Origin: Apus apus | Lineage: Eukaryota; Chordata; Aves; Apodiformes; Apodidae | Reading direction: 5' to 3' | NCBI RefSeq assembly: GCF_020740795.1 | Contig: NC_067285.1 | Location: 76,856,342 to 76,920,341, forward strand | DNA length: 64,000 bases | Shown here: piece by piece, positions 22,276 through 35,866 of the stretch | Layout of the letters: the number at the start of each line of letters is the position of its first letter | Numbering within the stretch: position 1 is the first letter of the stretch | Position numbers and translations under genes: made by a program | Notes under the pieces: model-generated | The model's database searches: none | Seen by the model: the letters and a program-made list of their open reading frames with translations, nothing else | Told to the model about the DNA's origin: nothing

Positions 22276-25200
22276 ACTTGCTTTGTTGAAATAAAAAAAG
22301 CTTTGCGCTGGCCTTGACAGAAACCAGAATTTTTCCCCATGAACTGGAGAGTAATATAGAGATTTCATTAATTTTATCAATAGGGTGCTTTATAATAAGG
22401 TATTGAAGAAGTTTCTCCAGATCTGCATTCCAATAATTTTCACCCAGTCAGTATTCAACTTGATGATGACATTCTGGGTTCCAAGAACTAAATTGTACTT
22501 TTAGAAGGATTCAGTGAAAATATTCAAGTAAAAGGAATTTTAAAATGGTGTGACTATGTTTTGGAATCAATTTTAAACTCAGATGAACTTGCTTCTCTTT
22601 TCAGCTTCAGCCCAACTTCCCTTACTTGGCTGAGTGTTGCCACCTGGCTGGACATTTCCACAGGGACCCATGTGAATTTCTGTCTCTCATGTGTTTTTTA
22701 TGGCTGAGGGGCTGGTTAGTGTAATTCTCAGCAGTACTCACTGGCTGAGAACAGAAATGCAAAGAAACACCAATACCTGAGTAAGAAAATATTTGATTAA
22801 ACTGTGCTTTGCTGTGAGGCTGGTCCTTTTCCTAGCCAGAGACAGAGACTAAGATACACCTGAACTTTAGGAAGTGCTTTATAGCATAGCCAGTAGTCAT
22901 CGCTCCATTTTCTCACTTTAATTTCAGTGAGGATTGGAAGGGCCTCTGTACTGATTATATGGGTTTTGTGGCAATGCTAAAGTGTAAGCAAATTATTAAA
23001 GATACTATTTTTAATTATATATTGGTAGGCTGAGACTCAGTATCACCTGCCTAAATTGTTGGTTTAGCCTCAAAGTTGCAGATCTTGAAGATGATTTAAA
23101 AATTTTGCTAATAAACAAAAGGAAAGATTAGAATTTTTTTTCCTTATTTTTCCCTTTATTTAAAAATTTTGCTCTTAAACTGCTCCTGCCAGGAGCAATT
23201 TTTCCACTAGGATTCTGTGAATACCTCCCCTTTAGGACAGATCCTTCCGGTAGAATTTTAAAAGCAGCAAGCAGTCCTAGCAGCAATAGGGAAGAAAAAT
23301 TTCAATCTCTTTTTATTAGTTTATAACAAGGATCCATTCAATAGTGTCTAGTGTGCCAGCTGCAGACTAGAGTCACAGTACTTTAAGCAATTTCATTATA
23401 AACCCTGCTCTTGAGAAATTTATAAGACTGCTATAAAACTTCACTCAAGGCTGATCCAATGCCAAAGAACATTCCTTTTCCACTTAAAAATAACATGTGG
23501 CTCCTGTTTATAAATAATAGGGTTGCAAAAGTGGAGAGAGAGAGATATTTTCAAAGGCATGAATTGGGATTGGACATCCTTGGTCTATTTCTTGGGATAT
23601 CAGTCAATAAATTCAAAATAAAAAAGCCAAAAATCTTTTACACAATTCCTGTGTAGCAAAGCATAAATTTTGATGAATAGGAGGAAGAAATGATGGAAAT
23701 CTGCCTGCAAAAATTTTTGTCCCACTCAACAGGCTATTTTTTTTTTTTTCAAACTCTGTCTTTTAAAATTATAATTAGATTTTGGATTGTGTTCTTTTGG
23801 TGATTGAAACTTTAAAAGGACAAGTTATCTTCTATAACTTCTCCTTCATATAATTTTATACCTGCCCATATTGTCAGTTTAACAGCTTCCTGCAGTGATA
23901 AATTGTAATGACCATCTGCCCATGATCACCTGTCAGCTATAAAATATTGCAATATACATTTTGAAATTGGACAAATTAATCTTTGTGTGATAGACTTTTC
24001 CACTGTCTTACTTCTTATATACCGCTGTAATATTTCTTCTTCTAAATTTGGCTGCCTTCTAATTAATAAAATTAAATAAGAAAAGTTAGACAAAGGAAAT
24101 TAAATTCCAAATTGACAAAGGTCAAAGAGTTTTAGCAATATGCACAAAGATTATGACAAATCCAGGTTCCTGCTCTTCAAGGATTTACAGACAATACAGG
24201 TTGCAACATCCCTTATTTTCTTAATGGTTTAGTATGTGTAGCAAATATGCATGCCACTATTAACACTATATATTTTCTAAGTGTAGTTTCTTCTTTCCAT
24301 CAACAACACTCTAGTTTCTAGTAAGATGCAGTTGATCCCCATTTACTTGGAAATAAAAGTCTCCCTTATAAGCATTACTCTCCAAGAACAAATTTTACAT
24401 CATTTTGTTTTAGCACATCCTTGACCCAGACACAAACGAAGAGAGGGTAGCTCCAGATGTGATCAAAAGGAAAAGATGATTTTCAGGAAAAGGGGTTTCT
24501 GATCATTACTCTAAAATGAACAACTGAAAAATAACTCTCCTAAAAACTCTGCAAGTAACTTCCTTTCCTTTCTCAGGTGCTTCCTTGTAAGGTAGAAGAT
24601 TAAGAGAATGCCACTGGTGGAATACAATCTAGTAAAAAGGAATTAATATCTAAATCCTAGGAACACAACTAGAGGACAGGATGTTTTTGCAACTCACCTC
24701 CAGCCTTTGGAGTCCTTAGGGCTGGCAGGAACAAGCTGACTTCTGCTTACCAGGATACAGAGTATCTACCTTCTCCCTCTAAAATCCTCAGACATCCAAA
24801 AGGAAAAATTCCATAGAGTTGCCTCTTTGGAGAAGACATAACTTATGTGCAGATGACTAAACTTTCTTAAAATGTCTTTTAGTTGCTCTGAAACCATTAG
24901 CCAGAACAAACTTGGAATTGAAGCCCACCTTCTGCCTCCTGTTACATCTGATGGCCTTTAGCTCAGAAATCCTAAATAATTTTATAAAGGAAGGAAGGAC
25001 CTGTTACAAATGTAAGGTAAGTTGTATCTAAGTTAGCAATGTGTTATTATTTCCCTGTTACCAGATAAAAATTGCTATACATATATAAGGAATAAAAGGG
25101 AACTAACGTTGGATTTTTCTATACAGGTGGTTCATCATTTAATATATACATATATACATAAAAAAATGTTACATATACTGTACATAGGTATATTTTGTTA

Positions 25201-27348
25201 TGACATGGAAAATCTGCTTTTCATAGTAGTACATCATGACAGTAATTTTTTTCCCCATACATAACTTGACACTGAAATATGAGTTGTATGATTTTGCAGG
25301 AGAAAAAGTTTTAACTATATTACGTATTAAAATCCCAACTGTACATAATATAGCTTTCCTAGCTCATTTCTCCTATGCCATCAACACCATTTATCACTTC
25401 TGCTGCCATCTGGCATGTCTGAACTATCATGATCAGCGTTTTATGTGGAAATGAAAGGATTCAATATGGTCTCTCTTCTCTAATGCTCTAAGGTCAGATA
25501 CAATACTGCTGGAGGCAGTGAAGATGCATTTTTATCACACACTTGAGAGACATCTATTTGACATGTTTTATGGTTTTCTATGTTATGACCAGCCAAGCTT
25601 TTTCTCATTTGCATTGACCTGACATGGGGTCATTTACTGTAATAACAATCCAAGATTAATTCAGTAAGTTTTCTTATACTGAAGTGTTAAACGTTGGCAT
25701 ATGCAGCCAAATATTTGGGAGCCGAAAACCAAATTTCTAGTACATTTTTTTGCAGGGTTTGGAAAGGCAATGGAATCAGCTGGTTTCTCCCTGAGGAAAC
25801 ACTGCATGTGATTTGCTTAGCTTTGGTCTTTCTCAAGAGGTGTTGGTTACTCTCCTCTTCTCATAAAGGATTCGTGGCCTGTAGGCTGATGATTTAGCTA
25901 AGAGTGACTTGTAGTTTAGGTTTAAAACATCAATTCTGGAGTGTAAAAATAGATGGCTGTTCCTTTTTACACCACAAATTCATATCTCTCTCACTTTTTA
26001 AGCCTCAGTAATCCAACATGTGAGAAGCAGCGTTACCACAAACACATCTTATCATCCACTCTTTCACAGCCATTTGTGGTAATTTTAAGATAGAGGAGGA
26101 ATTCTGGAATAAAATATTGAGTCTGTGACTCTCCATAGATCACACTACAATTCTTAATTCTTTTTTAGAATTCATCTTAATAATACTGTAAGTATACTTA
26201 CATCATTTCAAACTCCATTTTTCAGTATGGCATTAAAATAAACATGTTTTTATTGCCATTATACAAGTAATGAAAAATACAAGTAAATTCAATACAGCCA
26301 GGATGTGCTGAGTGCATGGGAGGTTTTGGACATGTCTGAAAATTCATTCTGAGCATTGTCTTTTATTGGACAGTTGTGACTTAATGGATTCATGCTTTTT
26401 GTTGGTTGGAAAAAGTATCTTCCAAAAATTGCCGTTTACTAGGATTGAAGAACTGACACTAGATGGCAAGCACTGAGACAGTCAGTAGAGTACAAGGTCT
26501 CTTTGTAGACTACTGCTTCTTTTGCTCATAAAAATCTACTTGTGGTTGCAAAAAACAATAATAATTCTCCATGTTTCTTGATTTTCAGTCATTCTACATT
26601 AAATCCACTGGGAAGCAGATAAAGGGTCAAATTCTAATACAATATCTAGGCTTTACTCTCATACTGATCTTGTATTACTGCAAAAACCTGTGGCATATGA
26701 TACTATGCTATGTGAGGAAGACTAGAATTTTCCTCCATATGATCTGTTTTAAAAGCATAATGTCATAAATGCACTCAGAAGGCTAAAAATTACTTGATGG
26801 AAAATGTGACTTAAAAACCACATATCAGTGAAATTTTTTCATCTTTTGCTGCCTTTGCAAATTCCGTGGGTTAGATGTTGTCCTTTTGAAAAAAACAGAA
26901 AGCTTCTGTGGAAAGTTGTTTTTCAGATGTTTCCTGGATGCAAACCACCAGCAGTCGTCTGCAATTTACAGTGTACTTACAGTATCTACCTTGTTTAGAA
27001 TACAGTTGGAATTCATGGTAGTCTCTCCCTGAAATGTATTGATGTAACACTACCCAGGAGCTATAGCACCAGTGCTTTTCTACAGTCGTGTTTCAGGGTC
27101 AACCTGCGGTTTAGAATCCTGTGAACATTTTTGCAGGTATTTCCATTACTTCAAGAGCCAAGACATAGTCAAAACTTTGAATAATTGCTCAGTAGCTTTC
27201 CTAAATTCAAACAATAGTTCTTAATTCTGAAATATGTTTAAATTCCTGGGGGAAGACTACATGGGAAACTGACATTCTCCTTTGTTTTCAGGTACCACTA
27301 AGAGAAATGTACAAAATGTAAAGAAATCTAATGTAAGTAACTGAGCAC

Positions 27349-27354
<6 letters not shown>
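22276..27354. other. AT-rich non-coding DNA
   Basis: No gene or transposon is recognisable. Isolated acceptor-like sites precede weak donors at 24578, 25125 and 27291 (pyrimidine tract-AG|GT), but none bounds a convincing exon. A possible 57-nt segment before a GTAAGT near 25017 is too weak to call. Confidence 0.5.

Positions 27355-27381
<27 letters not shown>
27355..27381. repeat. 27-bp poly(A) run
   Basis: An uninterrupted A run. The sequence before it shows no processed-gene homology or polyadenylation signal that would make it the tail of a retrocopy, so I call it a simple repeat. Confidence 0.95.
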
Positions 27382-27382
<1 letters not shown>

Positions 27383-28715
27383 TATTTCAGTTTTAAAACG
27401 TTGGGGATTGATATTTTTATAATGTTGCCTGGCTGCATTGAATATTGTCTCTAACATGCAGCACAGCACAGCAGTGTCAACATGGGGGTTTTTTTGCATT
27501 GTTACTTCCTTTCCAACTTGCTACAATCCTAATCCTGAAAAAGAAAATGGCTTCGCTTTCCCTTTTTTTTCCATTGTTGTGAAAAAAAAAATAATTCACC
27601 TTTGAATAATAAAAACTCTTTATTTGTTGTCTTGTACTCCTCAGCTCAAAAATTAGAAATTCACTGTCCACTAAAATATTCAGAATTGAAGATCTCGGAG
27701 TATGAATGTAAACTTCATACAGGATGCATGTAATTCCAGATTTTGGAAGAGATTATTTCTAGGAGAGAATGTGTAAATGATTCAGATGGTCACCCTCATA
27801 TCTCAAATTTCTCTTTCCCTGTCCCTTGTGTCGTGTCAGTATTGGTAGTATGCTGAGGAAGAACTACTGGAAGTAATTAAGAGCCAAAAAAAAAGTTCTG
27901 CTTTTCTGGAACAAAAGGTCAGGTAAATTATAAATTTAATACTTAGGTACAAGCTAAGTTACATAAATATATCCATAGTAAAATTTTATCTGTAGAAAGC
28001 CTCCAACTGTCTTCAGCATGTTCGGATCAGTCAGAAACTCTCATGAGTAATTACAATAATAAATATGTATAAAATTAGAGTATTTGCAAATTATTCATTA
28101 AAGAGTTCTAAAAACCGAGATACAGTGAATACATTATTTAGGATTTCTCACTAAGCTGGTTCTGATTATTACATAATTATTGTTGGGGGTTTTTTGCAGT
28201 CTGTCCCATTATGTCCTTGCTATGAGTGTTAGAGGTTAATAGTGTTATAGACTTTGAAGTAATTAATTTTATTTTGAAAATGTGTCTCTATTTTAAGATT
28301 TTTTTTTAATACAATTTTTAAAAGATGGTGAAATATTTTAAATTGAAGTAGATAAGGTATTCCTGTCAAATTCATTCTGTACACTTAACTTGCTTAGATT
28401 TTGACAGCTGAGGACTAAATTTGGGTAATCATTACTAGGTCATGAAAACTAAATGTTAAAATTGCTAATTTTACCCTGATAGCTATTGAAATGGGACTTG
28501 TATTAAAGCTTTGCTAATATTGTTTCTATCATGGAATTTTACGCAGAAACCTGTACGTCCCTGTAGTTCTGTTATATATTTGATTAAAGCTTTGTGAGGG
28601 GAGGAAGCATCTCTGTGCTTACATTAAATAGGTTGAAAAAATCCAAGAGCAAATTCTCTCTAGAATTACAAATATTTTTTCTTAAATAATTACATTTTCT
28701 CTTACATTATGGTGG

Positions 28716-28763
28716 AGGTTTTTTGTTTGGTTTTGTTTGTTGTGGGTTTGTTTGGGTGTTTTT
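28716..28763. repeat. GTTTT-rich tract
   Basis: Degenerate GTTTT, GGTTTT and GTTTG units over about 48 bp, the complement type of the CAAAA tracts. Confidence 0.75.
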
Positions 28764-29779
28764 TCACAAATCTTCCCTCATTCACTAAGAATCAGACTTT
28801 TTAAAATATTCTTCACTCGTTTTTGTGTGATTTTCAGAGATAATAGGGATATCTTGCCAAGCAATTCTTTGTTTTCGTATATCAATTAATGAGATAAAAA
28901 ACAATTAAGAAGGACATCCTACAAAACTATATTGCCAGTCCACATGTCCAGTACATAACAAATAGTGTTCAGGTTATTTTCTGCAACATTATTAAAAATA
29001 CAGTAAGCCATTTATTCATAAAATGGTGTTTATATTGGTTACTTGTATCTTTGTATCAAAATATGAAGTCTCTCTTTTTTTTTAATGCTATGCTTGAATT
29101 TTAACGAAAAAAGTAATTTCGTTACTCTTCCAGTAGATCTCAAAATAATGGAAAAGCAAAAAACCTGCCTTCCACTCTGTCCTTTAACATAGCATTCTAC
29201 TGTATTTATTCAATCTCAAATTAAGGGAAATGTCCTATGTAGTGATGTTCAAACTGTAGTCTTTAAACTCCTTCTAAAGATTTTAGGAAAACTGACTCAG
29301 ACAAGTCAGCTTGTTGTCAGTCTGTCTCTATGCATTACTCCACAACTTTATAGACTATACCAGAGGTCTCCTATTTGAAGAAACACTTTTTTCTATGAAG
29401 TACTAATTATGTAAAAATTTACTAACTCTGCCATCAATTCTATGGGGGACTGGAGAGAAGTTTTCTGACTAAGCTGAAGTAAATCTACTTCAGACAGAAA
29501 AAAAAGAAATGGAGTAAAATGTAATTTGGATTTAAAAACATAAAACAGGCTTCACAGGTGTTCCCACAATATTACAAGCAACCCTTTAATACATAACAGG
29601 GAAGAACAAATAGCACAGGTGAAAAGTTACTATCAGTTTAGCTATGGAAATCACAGCTGACCAGAATCCAGGCAGAACTCAAACAGATCATAAGAACAGA
29701 CCCTCTGAACCTATCGTCTTCAAGAGCAATCCCTGAATCATCTATCCTGTGCTAGAGTAAAACAATCAGCAAAACAGAA

Positions 29780-29808
29780 GGGGCGGCGGGGGGGTGGTGG
29801 TGGTGGGA
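29780..29808. repeat. G-rich tract, (GGT)n-like
   Basis: GGGGCGGC, seven G, then four TGG units give at least four G runs in 29 bp. It is an outlier in AT-rich surroundings and a potential G-quadruplex on the + strand. Confidence 0.8.
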
Positions 29809-32800
29809 ATCTCTTCTATCAAAACTTTTGCAATCAGCAGGCTGACTCCCTACCCAGAAGCTGACACAGTTCATTTCACCACAAACTGCAGAATTGTTGG
29901 AAATGGAAGAAATTGTAGATGTCAATAAATTCTTCAATGCAGAGACAACATTAAGTTAAGGCAAGGATACAAGAGACTATGCAATGGTTTTCTGGAAGAA
30001 ATTCAGAAACAGCCACTGGGAGCACTCACTACTGACCCAAGTCCTTTCATCATCTGCTGAAATGCTGCTAGTCAGTATGTCTTGTAACAGGAGGGAGTCT
30101 TTGTTTCTTTTACGTATGTATATTATGAAGACCAGCTAAAGACAATTTATAGAAATCTGAGTCCAGCTTATGTGAGGACATAGCTAATGCCAGGTTAGGG
30201 CCTGGGCTCAAGCCCCAACTCCATGTTTCCACTACAATCTGCCAGAAAAGTCGGCTGTATGTACATGTAAATACTTGTATTCCACCCCTCTCCCTGCATC
30301 CAACAGTACCTTTGTAGAGAGAGCGCAAGATAAGGGACACTTAGTTCCTAAAAGTTTTGGAATACAGGTGGTATTTCTAAATTCCGTGCCAAACACTGAA
30401 ACCTTAAGCATCTTATTCCAGCATTTTAAGCAGATGAAGAGCCTATCTCTCAGCCACCTGTGAGCAGGAGGAAAACCATTCCCAACCTACAGGCCTTCTG
30501 GTGCAGGTGATCTTGCCTACTCCCACCTACTTTAGGTTCTTTATCACTAAGGTTGATATTTTTCACATCTTCTAGGAAAGACTAGTCACTTAAGCTAGGG
30601 CCACAAATCATGTTAGGAAGATTTCATTTTGGACGGTAAATTTTAGAGATGCCTTTGAAAATTCTCATATGTTAACCCAGTGTTTGGTGTTGTGCTCAAC
30701 AGCACGCAGATGCAAAGCATACCTTGAGGAAAACCATCACAAAGCACTAAAATCTGTTATAAAGTCTAAATTCAGCTGCATTAGTTTCTTTAATAGAGAC
30801 ATTTAGTTTACTTTTAGAAAACAGATAATTCCAGAATGGAGATGATGCTAAAAGACCTTCACTGTTATGACAATTTCTGCTAATAGACTTAAAATTACTA
30901 CTGCTATATTAGCATAATAATACCAAATAGAAATGTATTTACATTATCACAACTATTTTGCACAACTTTTTAACTTAGTATTTTGATTATTTCCTTCTTA
31001 AATCGCTGCCTAGCCATTAATATTTCCAAAGAGCTTTTCTCATTCTCTGAGACATACTTTTCAGTATTCATTGAAGGAATTAAAATTAGCACAAATTTGA
31101 AGAATTAAACGTGGCAGACTAGGATAGCAAAGGCTCGTGGGGGATGGTTCTTCTCAGTTTTGCAAAATACTCGTGGAAACCAGTGGGAAATAACTGATCA
31201 CTGAGGATATTTTCCTAGCTTCATATATCCTTTCATGCTCTTCCCAAGACATAAACATGATTTATACAATTCTAAAGGGAAGAAGGAATGGCTTGATTTA
31301 TTTATATTTGGTTTTTGAAATCTCACACTTGGAATCCTATGAGCAGTCAAAATAAAAATGGTAACTCTAAAAATCAGAATTCCTAAGATAGTACCATTCC
31401 AAGCTAAACTGCGGATCTGTGTGATAGCCAAAGACAGCACTGGCAGAGGTCCTGAAAAGCTTCAAGTATCCAGATCCAAGCATCCATTTATCATACTAAA
31501 AAAAAAAACAACAGAGATTATCACAAATATTTGCTTTTGTATTAGGTAACATGAGATTAGTGTAATATTGTATACCAAAGAGTGACTCATCAAGAGAATA
31601 CTTATAATTTATACATTGATTTATAACTTTTATTTAGATGCTTTTTTGTGATTTATTTACAAAATTCATGTTGCTGTGAATGATGGTTTTGGGCTACCAT
31701 CTCCCTGATGGCTGTGAAAGTTCTGTTTGATCTGTCTTTATCACCCTTCAAACATACTTATTCAATATTCCTTTTATTTTTAATTACTTTTTTAGTTACA
31801 TATCAGTAATAATCAGAAAGCTATAAAAAGTACCTTAGAACAATATACATATTTGAGTGGAAAGTAAGTGCTTGTATGTTAGAATGTTAGAATGTTTGTG
31901 TTTAATCTGATTTTATATACCTCTTTACTAATATACAAGACATTAGACATTGATTTGTGACCATTTCTAAAATTCCCCTGTAGTTTCATTGTGACAAAAA
32001 TTATATCCTTGGGTAGAACTGTCAGTTGATGATTAGTGCACTATTACACCTTTTCACTGGATGAGAATGGAAAGTGTCTATAAATCGACCTGTTCAGAAG
32101 TCAATACAGATTACACCAGCAGTTAACTCGGGTTTTTCTGATTCTTGGGTTGGCAATTACATGTCACATAAACGACTTTTATTAAGCCAAATTTCAAATA
32201 CCTGCCGAACGGTATGCTATTCCACTGGTGCACCTACAAGAGCTGATTCTTCACTGTTTTATAGTGATCCAACTGATGCCAGTTTATTGCAGAAAACATA
32301 CATCTCAAACAAGCTGAGACAAGCTAAACAAACCTCTCAAAACCTAGAACACAGCATTTGTTTTCAGTGTGTGTACAACCATTCAAACAAGCCTGAGTGA
32401 AATCCATTATGTCATCTCTGCTCAATGAGGCTAGAGAAAGCAGAAACATTAGCATCACTGAACTGTCAAAAAGCAGACCTATTTGCAAGTGTTGAGTTTG
32501 AAGCACAGAAGGGAACATTCTGCACAGGATCAGCAGCTTCACCTAACAGAGACACGCTTGAGATGTGGGACAAACAAGTCTGAGGCATCACAGCTTAAAG
32601 GACATATTTCACAGCACTGTGATGGCTCAGCTATTTTGGTTTCACAGGAATGTATGGTGGAGAGATGGAACAGGAGAAGAACCCCCTCTGAATTACACAA
32701 AAGCAGGAGTGCACCCATTGTATCACATAAAAAACTATTTGTTTTAACTACTGGCAATACCAGTTAATCAGAAATGACAGTTTATAAGTCTAGGTTTTAA

Positions 32801-33089
32801 AGGACCTGTAGCAACCAATGTGCAGTGCCATCAAAGTTTCAGTAACCAGTTGTTGCATAGCTGCCCCTCAGGATCTGTTCCTTGAGCTTCTGACCACTGC
32901 CTGTGAAGTTAATATCATGGAAAAGGAGTGAGGTGGCCAGTTCACTTTTAAAGGAAGTTTTGAAATCATTGTGCAGCTGCAGTGCAACACACTTTGAACA
33001 ATTCATTTATCATGGTTGTTTTGGGTGGGGTTTTTTGTCAGCTTATATTATATCTACTTCACAGTGGTAGACCCCTATTTATTTTGAAA

Positions 33090-33182
33090 AAAACAGAACC
33101 AAAACCAAACCAAACCAAAAACCAACAACAACAAACCCCACAAAAACCCCCAAACAAAACAAAACAAAAAACCACCACAAAA
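33090..33182. repeat. CAAAA/CCAAA-rich tract
   Basis: Degenerate CCAAA, CAACAA and CAAAA units with C runs, the same class as 9296-9412. The minus-strand frame over it is a Gly/Phe/Trp/Leu-rich artefact. Confidence 0.85.
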
Positions 33183-34846
33183 GGGACATGTGGAGAAGTT
33201 CCTTAGCAAGGTGCCAAAACTATCAAATGTGTTTAAAATAATCATATTTTGGTGTTCATTTATTGGGAAAACCCTGACTAATAAGGCTAAATATTTGGAG
33301 GGCTTCAACTTAGAAGCTTCAAGTGGGTTTCTCTGCAAAATGAGAACACCACTATTTTCTTTCTTCCATTCTTTATTTATGTAAAAATACAAATAGCATT
33401 TCTACATTTACAGTGAGATTGTGCTTAGTCACACAAATGACCTTATTTTAAGAAATGTGAAATCCTTTGTTTGCAGAGGGGAATCGATGTCTGCAAAAAT
33501 GTTCTGAAAGAATCTTCCAAAAGAACTTAGTCTGTTTAAATGTAGAAAATAACAGCTAACCACTGTGAAGTCAACAATTTCTGCATGTCAGATCTTATGA
33601 TGTCAATGCTGCTTTAGTAAAAAGTGAGTAAGAAAATGGTTCAATACAATTTTAAATATAATGCGTCTTTCTGCCAGTTGCAAACAAAAATTTAAAGACT
33701 ATTCTAAAAGAAACTGAAAACCCAATTTGAAAGCCAAGTCTTAAAAACACTGAGCAGCAGTGATACCAGTTTTCCCTAGATTCTTTCACCTGCTTTCTCT
33801 TCTTTTAAGCTGTTCTCCATTTCAGATATTATTTCTCATATTGTCTCTATTTAACATGGGTCTCCTGAGGTTTGATGTGGATTCAGCTATTCCCATTACT
33901 TCATACTACAATTAAGACTGTATCTAATTTTTTAAAATTAATCTATGCTTTGGAGGAATTTTACTAATCTGTAAATGTGGCAAAAAAATTAGCACCATAT
34001 GTATTACAAGGAAGAAAATATCAACTAAATATGACAACTCAGACCAATTTTATTTCACCTGGGATCTTTAAAACTAAATGCCAGTCCTGGATTTCTTCCA
34101 CTTATTTCTTCACTCATATGACCTCTTTTCCATCTTTTTCAGTTTTTCCTTTCTGCTGCTGCTTTTTCTCACCTGCTTTTAGCCTTCTGGTTTTTTGTGG
34201 GTTTTTTTGCCGAGTTTCTATTGAAATATTTCTGTTTGTAATCACTTAGATTAACAAATTATACAGTGTTTCTTGCTGATGAATATTTACCAGGCATGTA
34301 GCTTAATTAATATTTGCAATATTAATAGACCATTATACAATGACAATGCTGGGGGGTTTGGGGACATAATTTACATAAAGCAATTGTTTTTTATCTAGTG
34401 CAATGAACTGAGTGTTACTCGATTGACAGAGCTTGGAGGCTTTACTTCCAAATCATTATATCGTCTGTATCATCAATAATGAAGACACTGAAAAATTAAA
34501 ATTAGGCTAGCAAAAATTATCATGCAGTTATATAGTCAAATCTAAAAACTGTAAAGTAAACCAAGAAGTAGTAGCTTGCTGTTTCTTTGCATTCAGATAT
34601 TAATGGGGCTGTGAATAATCGGTGGGCTTATTTTTTTGTAGGGGTATGACACAATTTTGTCACTTTGAAACTCATAATCCAAGTACCTTCTAAAATGGGG
34701 AAAAAAACCCAGCATGTTGAATATCAAGTCACTGGGAAGACTGACAAAGAAAGGGTGGATGAATTACCAAAAAGGCAAACCATGCACAGTGTTACTTTAG
34801 AAAAGGAATTTTTATATGCAGCTTTTGTTTCTTCTCCTTATTTCAG

Positions 34847-34945
34847 AAAAGGTCAGTATTTCCAAACAGAAGTACAGCATGCCTTGTGAGACAGCTGAGA
34901 CACTCATAACCCTGCCTGAAAGTGACTGTGCATCTCTTGTCAGCG
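34847..34945 (+). CDS. Candidate coding exon B (99 nt), gene unknown
   Basis: This has the best splice-site pair in the window: an unbroken pyrimidine tract TTGTTTCTTCTCCTTATTTCAG, then 99 nt, then CAGCG|GTAAGTATG. Two frames stop early; the third is open throughout, entering with two and leaving with one nucleotide (phase 1 in, phase 1 out). It encodes KVSISKQKYS followed by MPCETAETLITLPESD and CASLVS. The ATG at 34879-34881 has A at -3 and could be the start codon, making the upstream part 5' UTR. The frame joins that of exon A before it and exon E after it without a stop. The peptide is acidic and Thr/Ser-rich with no known motif, and I cannot name the gene. The exon call is an inference from splice signals and phase. 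Confidence 0.4.
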
Positions 34946-35838
34946 GTAAGTATGAGTGACAGACAGGACTGTGCATTTCTGAGGTTAAATGGCATTAATA
35001 AATTCAGTCAGTGGATAGATTACAAATATTTGGTATTACACAGCAGAATTCTGCAAATTTTTTTGTCTTCTTTCCTGGGAAAAGAAAGACATTAAATTAA
35101 AACTTATGTACCAGTTTGAGCAAGCCCTTGAAAGCCTTAATTCCATGTAAGCAGGTTAGACCTGTCATGGTATCTTGGTTAGTTTGGGGAGTGTAAGCTT
35201 GAAACCGCAGCAGCTCATGGATTGTTTGGCAGATATGGGTCAAACTGATCATCAAGTAAAAGGTGTGTTTCTTACAAGTTTGTTGGGTCCAAACTGAATT
35301 TGTACTCAGGGACTAAACTCATGATACATGAGATACGTGTCCTTACTAAACTGTAATAAAAACAAAAAAAGCATAAGCGAAATCTCTTTGATAGCACCAA
35401 TAGCATCCACCTTTCAGGGTGTGATCAATTGAATTTCTTTAAAGATAATACATTTCCTATGTTCCTGCCCACTGTAAGAGGTAGACGGTGAGGATTTCAA
35501 GTAGCACTTTGTTCTGTGTAGACCCCAGTGAGTCTTCTGCTATACAGTTCAAGAAAGAACTTTCAGATTTCAAATCTTTCAGATTTGTAGAAACTCAGGC
35601 AAACTCCTGACTAAGTTAGTGTGGCTTAGTACTCCTTGTGTTCACAAGAAGACAAATATCTGAGCTAACTTGTGCAGTTTACTAGAGATTTAGGTTTCAA
35701 CAGAGTCCCTTACACACAGCTGTGGTGCCTCATCAAAGCTGATCCCTCCTCTCTGTGCTTCATAAACCCATCTCTACTGTAATCTCACTCAGTTTCCCAG
35801 TTATCTTTCTCCTCCTTTCTACATGCTACAGGAAGTGT

Positions 35839-35866
35839 GATGTGTTAATTACCCAATTAACACATC
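35839..35866. repeat. Perfect inverted repeat, 12-bp arms, 4-nt loop
   Basis: The arm GATGTGTTAATT is followed by the loop ACCC and the exact reverse complement AATTAACACATC. Each arm carries a GTTAAT/TAATTA-type homeodomain core, so it could bind a dimer (the half sites resemble HNF1 halves but with six rather than one intervening bases). It could also extrude as a hairpin. A further TAATTA follows at about 35875. Confidence 0.9.

Larger units (their letters stand above)
27382..34846. other. AT-rich non-coding DNA with simple repeats
   Basis: No gene is supported. Low-complexity elements are listed separately at 28716, 29780 and 33090. The longest frames (105-108 codons at 32074-32400 and 33075-33392) have no domains, and the second is the translation of a simple repeat. 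The right end forms the strong acceptor of candidate exon B. Confidence 0.5.

Noticed and set aside
24962-25017. Possible short exon ending at a GTAAGT near 25017
   Set aside because: The acceptor is weak, the segment is only about 57 nt and its phase does not fit the other candidates.
27300-27381. Poly(A) run as tail of a processed pseudogene
   Set aside because: The upstream sequence has no coding homology I can see, no AATAAA at the right distance and no target-site duplication.
32074-32400. 108-codon plus-strand open frame
   Set aside because: No domain, no splice context, and many overlapping frames on the other strand.
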